Assembly: GCA_963712165.1 (NCBI GenBank)
Contig: CAVQGY010000004.1
Location: 124,001 to 188,000, forward strand
DNA: 64,000 nucleotides
Reading direction: 5' to 3'
From: B10-G9 sp963712165
GTDB taxonomy: Bacteria; Chloroflexota; Anaerolineae; Anaerolineales; UBA11858
Shown: positions 44,033 to 52,342 of the stretch, piece by piece
Position numbering within the stretch: position 1 is the first letter of the stretch
Layout: every line of letters starts with the position of its first letter
The notes under the pieces: model-generated
Databases searched by the model: none
What the model was told of the DNA's origin: nothing
What the model saw: the letters and a program-made list of their open reading frames with translations, nothing else
Translations under genes and position numbers: made by a program

Positions 44033-44361
44033 TGGGTAGATATCAACAGTATGAACGCAGGATACAGGCTGAGCATGAAAGACCTCATCCTGTATGGCGC
44101 GGGTTGGGATTTATATTAATGGCTGTGATCGCTGTTATGTCCTATGCTGGCGCAAATTTACTGGTCGAAGCTAACAAAACCAAAGGCTGGATCCAGGTGC
44201 CGGTTGAGATCCAGGGAGGTGTCCCCTGGGCTCCCGATTTATATGCCGAGCTTATCACAGCCGTTTTTCTGACATTTATTGGATTTGGGCTCTTGACCAT
44301 CGTATATTCAATCCTTTACAGGATCACAAGACCAAAAGATCTGTATAAGATGGTTAAATAA
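44032..44361 (+). CDS. Small membrane protein, two transmembrane segments
   Basis: 109 residues. Basic N-terminus (YERRIQAEHERPHPVWRG), two hydrophobic segments (about residues 25-47 and 70-95) and a basic C-terminal tail. The ATG overlaps the stop of the FAD/Fe-S gene (TAATG), so it is coupled to it. No family recognised. Its position inside the hydroxylase III operon may mean that it anchors the enzyme or the neighbouring sulfotransferases at the membrane. Confidence 0.65.
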   Translation: MGRYQQYERRIQAEHERPHPVWRGLGFILMAVIAVMSYAGANLLVEANKTKGWIQVPVEIQGGVPWAPDLYAELITAVFLTFIGFGLLTIVYSILYRITRPKDLYKMVK

Positions 44362-44445
44362 TTCCCGGTCATCACTACAGGGATCATACATAAAAAGGAT
44401 CCCGGGTTATGTGCTGGGTAGTGTACAAGTAGCTATTGGTGGATT

Positions 44446-45618
44446 ATGCCGTTTAACTTACGTCTATATTTGCTGGATTTTTATTACAGCCTGTTTCGCT
44501 CTAAAGGAACACCCGCCCGCCTCTCTGCGAAACGGGTATTTATTTTAACATTCTTGTTCTTTGCCTTTCCTTTCTGGAACCTTTACATCCGGATAGGGTA
44601 TTTTCTGGATAAGATTCTCTTCCCAGAACTTAAACACCTCTATACAACCGATCCTATATTCATCATAGGTAATTACCGATCTGGATCCACATTCCTCCAC
44701 CGCTTACTGCTGCGCGATAGGCAGTTCACCTGCCTAAAAGCCTGGGAGATTTATTTTGCACCTGCCCTGTCACACCGTAAATTAATTCGTTTCCTCCTGG
44801 TGGTCAGCAGTAAGATCGGCAGTCCGATCCAGAAAGGTGTTCAGGCGTTTGACAAGCTCCTGAACGATATCTATCCGATGCACAAAACCGGTTTGTATAC
44901 TTATGAACAGGATTCCCAGCTGTTCTACCATACCTGGTCATCCTTTAATATCTTTGCGATCTTTGCTTTCCCTGAGTTGGCCAGGAGGTATATCTATTAC
45001 GATCAGGCTGTTCCTGACAAAGAAAGAAGACGGCAGTTCGAATATTACCGGAAGGTACTCACCCGGCATATCTACAATCATCCGGGAGCGCGCTACATCT
45101 CAAAGAATCCTGATTTTACACCGGCGGTAGAGACGTTATTGGAGCAGTTCCCTAATGCCAGGTTCATCAATCTGGTTCGCCAACCGGAAGAGATGCTGCC
45201 ATCTTCAGTTAACCTGTGGGCAAGCAACTGGAGAGCATATGGTACTCCTGGAGAGGCTTTTCCATATATCGAAGTAGTCAAAGAATACGCCAGGCATTGG
45301 TATTATTATCCACATAAGATCCTATCTGAAATCGGTCCGGACCGCTACCAGGTTGTCCCTTTCCATAAATTGATCAGTGATCCCAAAGCAGAAATCCTCC
45401 GCGTTTATGGCGAGTTTGGTTTGGATATCAGCGAGGAGATGCTTCAAGTTCTAGAGGATCAGGCAATTGTTTCCAGGAGAGAATACGGGGGATACCCCCT
45501 GAAGGAGATGGGACTGGATGAGGAAGACTTAAAAGAAGAGTTCTCATCCATTTTGGAGAATTACAATTTGGACAAGGTGTATCTAAACCGCCCGAAAGAA
45601 GAGGAAAAAAGGCCCTAA
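44446..45618 (+). CDS. Sulfotransferase family protein (first copy)
   Basis: 390 residues. The 5'-phosphosulfate-binding loop IIGNYRSGSTFLH (residues 73-85) and the 3'-phosphate pattern RYISKNPDF then RFINLVRQPEEMLPSSVNL identify a PAPS-dependent sulfotransferase of the Sulfotransfer_3 kind. An N-terminal hydrophobic segment (about 30-52) suggests membrane association, as in enzymes acting on lipids. The acceptor is unknown. A related copy is at 49604. It lies between hydroxylase III genes. Start ATG has only a weak ribosome site. Confidence 0.85.
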   Translation: MPFNLRLYLLDFYYSLFRSKGTPARLSAKRVFILTFLFFAFPFWNLYIRIGYFLDKILFPELKHLYTTDPIFIIGNYRSGSTFLHRLLLRDRQFTCLKAWEIYFAPALSHRKLIRFLLVVSSKIGSPIQKGVQAFDKLLNDIYPMHKTGLYTYEQDSQLFYHTWSSFNIFAIFAFPELARRYIYYDQAVPDKERRRQFEYYRKVLTRHIYNHPGARYISKNPDFTPAVETLLEQFPNARFINLVRQPEEMLPSSVNLWASNWRAYGTPGEAFPYIEVVKEYARHWYYYPHKILSEIGPDRYQVVPFHKLISDPKAEILRVYGEFGLDISEEMLQVLEDQAIVSRREYGGYPLKEMGLDEEDLKEEFSSILENYNLDKVYLNRPKEEEKRP

Positions 45619-45620
45619 AA

Positions 45621-47342
45621 ATGGAACGCACAGTACCTTATACCGCCTCAGAAGAAGTAGAGCTGTATTTGAGGACCTATTACTCGCTCCTCAGGACATC
45701 TGACGCAGTGCAAATTCGCTCTCTAGAAGAAGTTCATGCTGGCATGAACTCCCTGTTGCATCAACATGCCCGGGATCGTGCCCCGGATATGACAGCTTTT
45801 ATTTACGCCTTGTTGCGACTACCGGATTGTGTCCGTGAAGCACGTGAGATCGTACTGGGCCAAACAGGATCTGTTTTCGTAGAAGCCGGCCTGGGAGATG
45901 TCTGGGGTTGGCAGCAGGTCAATGGTCGGGCTCGTCGTCGTCGCTGTTTCTATGATGGGGATCAACAGATCTTGGCCTGCATCATCGCCAGTCGATCTGA
46001 TATTGATGATGTGATTCCCATGCTGGTCGCCTACCAGATCGAATGGAACAAGATTCACCGTTTATTGCAGCACGTGTCGGATGATATCGATCTATCAAGA
46101 GCTCAAAACAAACCGGATGCCTGGTCCAACCTGGCTGAAGCGCTGATGATGTCAGTCAGTGACCTGAATCGTTGGCGTTCGATATGTGGGGAAGAGTTCG
46201 TAGATCGGTTAAGGGAGATCAAATCTGGGGAATGTTATTTTCAAGTTCGGCTGTTGAATGGGTCTTTGATCGAATATAACCGGGCAACCAATGAATGGTG
46301 GCGAGTGATTGCTGATCGTGTCCCGGATATCAAAGATCGGCCAATCTACTTCATTTCCAGCAATACCCATAGTTTCACGAACCTTCTTTCAGGTTTTGCC
46401 CTCGAGAACAAGGAAGAGATCAATCAATACCTGATCGATGCCAAGCAGATCGAATTGATGGATGAGTGGCGCCAGATTCAGACCCATAAAGTCCCATCCA
46501 GTAAAGAGAATTTTTGGTATTACGCTTTGAAGAAGTATCTCCAGGAATCTGGAAATGAACAGGTTTATCAACGCAGGAATGAGCATGAAATGACTTGCGG
46601 CATCGAGAGGATCGACTCTGAAAACTCCTTCGATGTAGATTCTCAGGTGTTTGATATTGCCAAACTGATCCCGGATTGGTTGGATCCCAGGGTGAGGGAA
46701 GATCTGGGTGATCTGAAATATCTATCCAAGAGCAACGCCCTGATTTTGAATATTGATTATCCCCTGGGCCTGGCAGCTTATAATATACTGACCGAAGTAG
46801 CTGAAAACGCAGGCAATATCCTGGGGGTATACTCAATCGGAAAAGCTGCCACATTGAATGGCGTTGTTGGGGATGTGATGATCCCCTATGTGGTCCATGA
46901 TGAACATTCCCGTAATACCTATTTGTGTCCTCGGGCTTTTGAAGCTCGTGATGTCAGCCCATACTTGATCTACGGCACTGTGCTGGATAACCAGAAAGCC
47001 GTTACTGTGAAGGGCACTTTCCTCCAGAATCCCACCTATATGGATGTGTTTTATAGGGAAGGCTATACCGGGATTGAAATGGAAGCGGGACCTTATTTAT
47101 CGGCAGTCTATGAAATGTTCCGCCCCAACCGTCATCCGGTTGATGAAATCGTTAACCTGGATCGCGTACCCTTCGATCTGGGTATCTTACATTATGCCTC
47201 TGATCGACCGCTCAGTAAGGGTAAGAATCTGGGCGCAGGCACCCTGTCATATTATGGCATGGACCCAACCTATGCCTGCTCATTGGCAATTATCCGACGC
47301 ATATTCCAACTGGAGAAAGGTCGGTTATCAAAAACAAAATAA
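45621..47342 (+). CDS. Uncharacterised protein with nucleoside-phosphorylase-like C-terminal domain
   Basis: 573 residues. Residues 1-370 have no recognised domain: helical, with a basic patch NGRARRRR near 101-108. Residues about 374-560 look like a nucleoside phosphorylase/nucleosidase fold: IGKAATLNGVVGDVMIP (406-422) resembles the GxxG...GD strand, and YTGIEMEAGPYLSAV (482-496) matches the ribose-binding GxEMEA motif of purine nucleoside phosphorylases and AMP nucleosidase. Catalysis is not proven: the downstream Asp of typical phosphorylases is not obvious. In an operon of purine-type hydroxylases it may release free bases. The gene lies between the FAD/Fe-S and the Mo subunits of hydroxylase III. 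Confidence 0.6.
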   Translation: MERTVPYTASEEVELYLRTYYSLLRTSDAVQIRSLEEVHAGMNSLLHQHARDRAPDMTAFIYALLRLPDCVREAREIVLGQTGSVFVEAGLGDVWGWQQVNGRARRRRCFYDGDQQILACIIASRSDIDDVIPMLVAYQIEWNKIHRLLQHVSDDIDLSRAQNKPDAWSNLAEALMMSVSDLNRWRSICGEEFVDRLREIKSGECYFQVRLLNGSLIEYNRATNEWWRVIADRVPDIKDRPIYFISSNTHSFTNLLSGFALENKEEINQYLIDAKQIELMDEWRQIQTHKVPSSKENFWYYALKKYLQESGNEQVYQRRNEHEMTCGIERIDSENSFDVDSQVFDIAKLIPDWLDPRVREDLGDLKYLSKSNALILNIDYPLGLAAYNILTEVAENAGNILGVYSIGKAATLNGVVGDVMIPYVVHDEHSRNTYLCPRAFEARDVSPYLIYGTVLDNQKAVTVKGTFLQNPTYMDVFYREGYTGIEMEAGPYLSAVYEMFRPNRHPVDEIVNLDRVPFDLGILHYASDRPLSKGKNLGAGTLSYYGMDPTYACSLAIIRRIFQLEKGRLSKTK

Positions 47343-47371
47343 CATAATCGTTGATGAAATAAGGAAAGAGT

Positions 47372-49579
47372 ATGGGAGCAATTGGCACATCTCACAAAAG
47401 AATAGATGCGCTGGATAAGGTTACAGGAAAAGCTGTCTACCCAGGTGATATACACCTGCCGAATTCCTTATCTATGAAGATCCTTTTTGCCGGGAGACCC
47501 CATGCCATTGTGAAGGAGATCAACACGGTAAAAGCCGCTGCTTTGGATGGAGTGGTCCTGATTTTAACTGCGGCGGATGTTCCTTGTAATGAGTATGGTC
47601 TTCAAATACCAGACCAACCAGTATTATGCGGACCCGGATCAGGAAAGCCATTTGCGGACAGGGTTCGATTTGTAGGAGATCAGGTTGCTGCGGTGGTTGC
47701 TGAAACAGAAGAGATCGCTGCCGCGGCAGTGGAGTTGATCGAGGTCAGTTATGAGGATCTTCCAACCCTCCTGGATCCTTTTGAAGCGATCCGGGAAGGG
47801 GCTATACTGATCCATCCGGATAAAGAATCCAATCTTTATGAATCCTATAAGCTCCGCAAAGGGGATCTTGAAAAAGGATTCCAGGAAGCGGATGTGATCA
47901 TAGAGGGAGAGTACCACACACCTGTCCAGGAACATGCCTATTTACAGCCGGAAGCTGGAGTTGCTTATTTTGATGGGGAAGGGCGGTTAGTGGTTGCTGC
48001 TGCTGGCCAATGGGCCCATGAAGAGCAGGAACAAATAGCACATTCCCTGGGATTGGAGTCGGATCAAGTCCGGGTAATCCATCCTGCCATTGGGGGAGCC
48101 TTTGGCGGTCGGGAGGATATTTCGATTCAAATCGTGCTTGGTCTTGCGGTGCTTCAATTGAAAGAAAAGGGTATTGAGAGGCCCGTGAAAATTGTCTGGA
48201 GCCGGGAAGAATCCATTATCGGTCACCATAAAAGACACGCTTACCATATCACGACCCGCTGGGGAGCCACAAAAGATGGGAAGATAACTGCAGTTGAAAT
48301 TGATATTACTGCTGATGGTGGCGCCTACATGTACACTTCAAACAAGGTCCTCACCAATGCTTTTATCGCCTCCACCGGAGTATATGATATTCCCAATATC
48401 AAAATAGACGCCAGAGCTGTGGCTACGAACAAGGTTCCCGGAGGGGCATTCCGTGGTTTTGGTGGTCCCCAGGGGGCCTTTAGCGCTGAGTGCCAGATGA
48501 ATAAACTGGCCGAAAAATTGGAGATGGATCCCGTAGAGATCCGGATCCTCAACTCCCTTGATAAAGAAGGCATCTCATCTGTGGGAACTCCACTACCGGG
48601 ATTGGTCAATATCATAGATGTATTGGAGCGCTGTGCAGAAGAGTCTTTCTGGGAGCGAAGTGAGAAGGGTTGGGGTAGAAAAGAAATCCAGGGAGCACAG
48701 AAGGGTTTTCAGAGGGGAATAGGCTATGCCTGTGGAATTAAGAATATTGGATTTTCCGGAGGTTATCAGGAAAATTCCTGGGCAACCATTGAGCTCTATG
48801 GAGCTGAAGATATTGAAAAAGTAGTAGTGCGCCATGCAGCTGCGGAGGTTGGTCAGGGTACCCATACAGCTATTGTGCAAATGACCGCAGAGGCTTTGGG
48901 CGTTCCAATTGACCTGGTTGAGATTATCAGTGCAGATACGGGAGAAACCCGTGATTCGGGCAGTGTGTCCGCATCAAGGATGACCTTCATGGCAGGGAAC
49001 AGCGTATATGGTGCCGCCAAACAAGCACTGGAGAAATGGGAAGATGAAGAACGCCCGGCTATTGTGACCTATCAATACCTGGCGCCGAAAACCACTAAGC
49101 TTGATCCAGAAACTGGTGCGGGGACCCCCAATTTTGCCTATGGTTATGTTGCCCAGGCAGTAGAACTACTGGTGGATATGGAAACCGGTCAAATTTCCGT
49201 AGAGAGGATCTATTCCACTCATGATGTGGGAAAGGCGATCAACCCTGATCAGCTTATCGGACAAATTGAAGGGGGCGTTGTCCAGGCTCTGGGATATGTG
49301 TTAACAGAAAACTTCATCCAGGAAGGTGGCTTTGTTAAGACAGATAAACTATCCACATACCTGATCCCTACAGTCCAGGATGTTCCCCCAAAATTGATAC
49401 CGGTTGTGATGGAGAACCCCGATCCCAATGGTCCTTTTGGTGCATTAGGTGTAGCAGAAATGCCGTTTATCTCCCTTGCACCCGCTATTATGGGTGCGAT
49501 GCACGACGCGACAGGGGTTTGGTTTGATGATTTCCCGCTCACTCCTGAAAGGGTTCTGCGTGGTTTGGGAAAGTTATAA
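47372..49579 (+). CDS. Molybdenum hydroxylase III, molybdopterin subunit (XDH-like)
   Basis: 735 residues, Mo domain only, no Fe-S part. Motifs: PAIGGAFGGRED near 240, VPGGAFRGFGGPQGAF near 355, AAEVGQGTHTAI and catalytic glutamate in LGVAEMP near 695. AFRGFG indicates XDH-type rather than CO dehydrogenase. The Fe-S and FAD parts needed for electron transfer are present as one fused protein at 42614. The order M-S | L differs from both other hydroxylases of the window. Ribosome site GGAAAGA. Followed by a second sulfotransferase 24 bases later. Confidence 0.9.
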   Translation: MGAIGTSHKRIDALDKVTGKAVYPGDIHLPNSLSMKILFAGRPHAIVKEINTVKAAALDGVVLILTAADVPCNEYGLQIPDQPVLCGPGSGKPFADRVRFVGDQVAAVVAETEEIAAAAVELIEVSYEDLPTLLDPFEAIREGAILIHPDKESNLYESYKLRKGDLEKGFQEADVIIEGEYHTPVQEHAYLQPEAGVAYFDGEGRLVVAAAGQWAHEEQEQIAHSLGLESDQVRVIHPAIGGAFGGREDISIQIVLGLAVLQLKEKGIERPVKIVWSREESIIGHHKRHAYHITTRWGATKDGKITAVEIDITADGGAYMYTSNKVLTNAFIASTGVYDIPNIKIDARAVATNKVPGGAFRGFGGPQGAFSAECQMNKLAEKLEMDPVEIRILNSLDKEGISSVGTPLPGLVNIIDVLERCAEESFWERSEKGWGRKEIQGAQKGFQRGIGYACGIKNIGFSGGYQENSWATIELYGAEDIEKVVVRHAAAEVGQGTHTAIVQMTAEALGVPIDLVEIISADTGETRDSGSVSASRMTFMAGNSVYGAAKQALEKWEDEERPAIVTYQYLAPKTTKLDPETGAGTPNFAYGYVAQAVELLVDMETGQISVERIYSTHDVGKAINPDQLIGQIEGGVVQALGYVLTENFIQEGGFVKTDKLSTYLIPTVQDVPPKLIPVVMENPDPNGPFGALGVAEMPFISLAPAIMGAMHDATGVWFDDFPLTPERVLRGLGKL

Positions 49580-49603
49580 TCGATTGGAGAGGTAAAACTC
49601 CCC

Positions 49604-50752
49604 GTGGCCTACTTGAATGTAAAGAATTTCCTGAGATTCTTAAACAAATCATTTTTTCACAATCGGGGAACGAATTACAGATTAACCATAAAACGCCTGG
49701 GAATTCTACTGTTGGCTCTAGGTATCTACCTTCCAGCAGAACTCCTGATATGGTCCGGATTATTACTTGACGAGGCCTTTTTTTCCTCTTTTCGCAGAAT
49801 CAGGATCACCCAACCAGTCTTTATCATAGGAAATCCACGCAGTGGTACAACTTATTTGCACCGGGTACTGGCCGGGGATAGTGAAAACTTCCTGGCTATG
49901 CAGGCCTGGGAGATTTTTTGTGCGCCTTCAGTTCTGGCTCGAAAGATAATTCGCTTCGCTGCCAATGTTGCCCAGACAATTGGAATGGATATCAGCCGGC
50001 GCATCCGCAAAATGGAGGAATTGTGGGAGGATAATAATCCGATACATCATTTAAAGGTTTTAGCTCCTGAGGAAGATGAGTATCTATTTATCCATATATT
50101 CTCTACCCTGAAAATCTGGTCTTATCTGGCCATGGAAGATGAAGCTGATCCTTTTATCCATTTTGATGAGATGATGCCTGATTCGGAAAAATATCGCATG
50201 ATGGAATTCTATGAGAGCTGCATTAAACGCCATATCTTCTATCACGGCAACCAGAGAAGGTATTTATCCAAGAACCCCCATTTCTCTCCTTCGATCGGAA
50301 CCTTGCTGGACCGATTTCCCGACAGCAAGTTTATCTATCTGATCAGGGATCCACTGGAAGCGATCCCATCCCATATCAATCTCAAGAATAAGGAATGGCA
50401 GATGCTCGGATCTCCTCTTGAAGAGTACGCCTGCCGGGATTTTGTTCTCCGGTCATCTGTGCAATGGTATGATTATCCCCTGGAAAGACTGGCTCAGCTC
50501 CCTGATGATCAGCAAATAGTAGTCCGGTTTGATGACCTGGTCTCTGACACAAAGAGAACGGTCCAGAAAGTCTACCAACGATTGGGTCTGGTTCTTTCGC
50601 AGGAGTTTTTGGATCTTCTTGAGCATGAATCCAAAATGGCCAGGAAATATCGCAGCCAGCATCATTATTCTTTAGAGGAAATGGGGATTTCCTCCCAGGT
50701 TTTGGAGGATAGATTTGCTGGAATAATCAATAAGTATCAATTGGGAAAATAA
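49604..50752 (+). CDS. Sulfotransferase family protein (second copy)
   Basis: 382 residues, starting with GTG at 49604 (GGAGAGG about 10 bases upstream). Loop IIGNPRSGTTYLH (residues 74-86), then RYLSKNPHFSP and KFIYLIRDPLEAIPSHINL, giving the PAPS-binding motifs. A hydrophobic segment at about 31-58 suggests membrane association. It is clearly paralogous to the protein at 44446 in motif order and length, but diverged. Two such genes plus a GT4 enzyme suggest production of a sulfated glycolipid or glycan. The by-product pAp would be removed by the NrnA-like enzyme encoded at 17.4 kb, an inference. Confidence 0.85.
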   Translation: MAYLNVKNFLRFLNKSFFHNRGTNYRLTIKRLGILLLALGIYLPAELLIWSGLLLDEAFFSSFRRIRITQPVFIIGNPRSGTTYLHRVLAGDSENFLAMQAWEIFCAPSVLARKIIRFAANVAQTIGMDISRRIRKMEELWEDNNPIHHLKVLAPEEDEYLFIHIFSTLKIWSYLAMEDEADPFIHFDEMMPDSEKYRMMEFYESCIKRHIFYHGNQRRYLSKNPHFSPSIGTLLDRFPDSKFIYLIRDPLEAIPSHINLKNKEWQMLGSPLEEYACRDFVLRSSVQWYDYPLERLAQLPDDQQIVVRFDDLVSDTKRTVQKVYQRLGLVLSQEFLDLLEHESKMARKYRSQHHYSLEEMGISSQVLEDRFAGIINKYQLGK

Positions 50753-50756
50753 AAAA

Positions 50757-52190
50757 ATGAAAATAGTGTTCACGTCAATATTTCGAGCTGGATCAGGTGG
50801 GGGTGCGGGGCGAGTTGCCCATGAGCTTGCCCAACATTTTTCCCGGGAGCATGAGGTTGTTATGATCTGCCCAGCAGACAGGACCGGATATTTCAAAGCT
50901 GAAAACGGATTGGCTGTGTATGGTATCCGCAGTGCTGGCGATGCAGTGTTCCAGATGCCTGAATTATCAGCTCCCACGGTCCGAGATCTGTTCGATTTTC
51001 TGGATGATTTTAACCCTGATATCGTCCACGCCCATGATCCTGCTTTGATCGGATTGATTGGCCAGGTTTGGGCAAGAATGAACGCTGTTCCTTTTGTACA
51101 CACTTCTCATGTTTTGCCATCCAGGGCGGTTGATTTTGGAACAACGGACACGATACAAGGTTTCCGTCAAAGCCCTTTAAGCGAATTTGCAGTCCATAGT
51201 GTTCTGTCCAATTTCTTTTCGAATTGTGATGCGCTGATTGCCCTCAATCAATCAGCCTACGATTCCATCCGGGATTTTGGATATTCCGGTCCGGTATTTA
51301 TCATTCCCAATGGAAGGGAACTGGCTGATTTCAATAAGCGACAGATCACGGACATAAATACAGCGCGAAAGACCCTTGTCTTCATTGGTTTTATCAATGA
51401 ACGGAAGAATCAGCTCTATCTACTGAAAGCGATAAAGTATTTACCAGAGGATCATTTGCTTCGGCTGATAGGGAGCCCACTAAATCAAGACTATAAAGAA
51501 AAACTAGAAAAATATATTGAAAAGCATAATTTGACAAATATTGAATTTGTCGGCCAGGTCGAACAGGATCAAATACCTGATATTCTGGAATCTGCCCACG
51601 TTTTCATCTCAGCATCAACCATGGAGGTTCAAAGCTTGGTGGTGATCGAAGCCCTGGCATCAGGAACGCCAGTTGTTGGTCTTTCCAATGAAACTATCGA
51701 TGAAATGATCACTGATGAAGTAGGCGCTTGGCTGGCAAGGAACACAAAACCATCCGAGTTTGCTGAACAGATCAAACGAGTATGTTCCTTACCAGAGGAC
51801 CTGTATCGGGAGATGAGTTTGAGTGCTCGAGATCGGGTGGCACATCTGGATTGGGATAATGTCGTTCAAGCGACGACCCTGGCATACGGGGAAATTCTCA
51901 CCATTAAATTGTTCCTGTCTGATGATGAAAGCGATATGATGACCAGCCTTGTCAATTTCTTCACTATCGGTGAAGTGAGGGAATATCTGCTCAGTGCCAT
52001 AGCAAATGCAAGGAAAGGATCTTCAAGCTGGAAAGGGTTAAAGGTCCCTCGCTGGTTGAAGTCCTGGCTCCGGGTGCCTTCATCGACCTGGTTTATTTCA
52101 GGGGCTACTATTGTGATCTCTGTGATCGGATTTCTCTTTATGCGCGGGAGAGGAACTAAAAAGGACGAGTTTGGAAGGGAAGAGGTTTAA
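50757..52190 (+). CDS. Glycosyltransferase family 4 with C-terminal membrane helix
   Basis: 477 residues. GT-B fold: GGGAGRVAHELAQH near residue 14, IVHAHDP near 84, donor site with INERKNQ and a VVIEALASGTPVVG segment (E-x7-E type) near 300-310. Residues about 385-430 form a separate helical region. A transmembrane helix (about 446-463) is followed by a positively charged tail RGRGTKK, so the enzyme sits at the cytoplasmic membrane. It resembles lipid glycosyltransferases of the diglucosyl-diacylglycerol or alpha-glucosyl type; acceptor uncertain. It starts 4 bases after the second sulfotransferase. Confidence 0.85.
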   Translation: MKIVFTSIFRAGSGGGAGRVAHELAQHFSREHEVVMICPADRTGYFKAENGLAVYGIRSAGDAVFQMPELSAPTVRDLFDFLDDFNPDIVHAHDPALIGLIGQVWARMNAVPFVHTSHVLPSRAVDFGTTDTIQGFRQSPLSEFAVHSVLSNFFSNCDALIALNQSAYDSIRDFGYSGPVFIIPNGRELADFNKRQITDINTARKTLVFIGFINERKNQLYLLKAIKYLPEDHLLRLIGSPLNQDYKEKLEKYIEKHNLTNIEFVGQVEQDQIPDILESAHVFISASTMEVQSLVVIEALASGTPVVGLSNETIDEMITDEVGAWLARNTKPSEFAEQIKRVCSLPEDLYREMSLSARDRVAHLDWDNVVQATTLAYGEILTIKLFLSDDESDMMTSLVNFFTIGEVREYLLSAIANARKGSSSWKGLKVPRWLKSWLRVPSSTWFISGATIVISVIGFLFMRGRGTKKDEFGREEV

Positions 52191-52342
52191 CTGAGGTCAT
52201 CTACTGCGATCAATTATGAAAAGCTGAAGGTATTGCACTGCAGGGAGATAATACAAGAGTCTGTTGTATAATAGGTGCTTAGCTTTTTCGACAACGGTTT
52301 CCTGAGAGGGATGACTGAGTAATATTTTACTGGGAGTGGATC

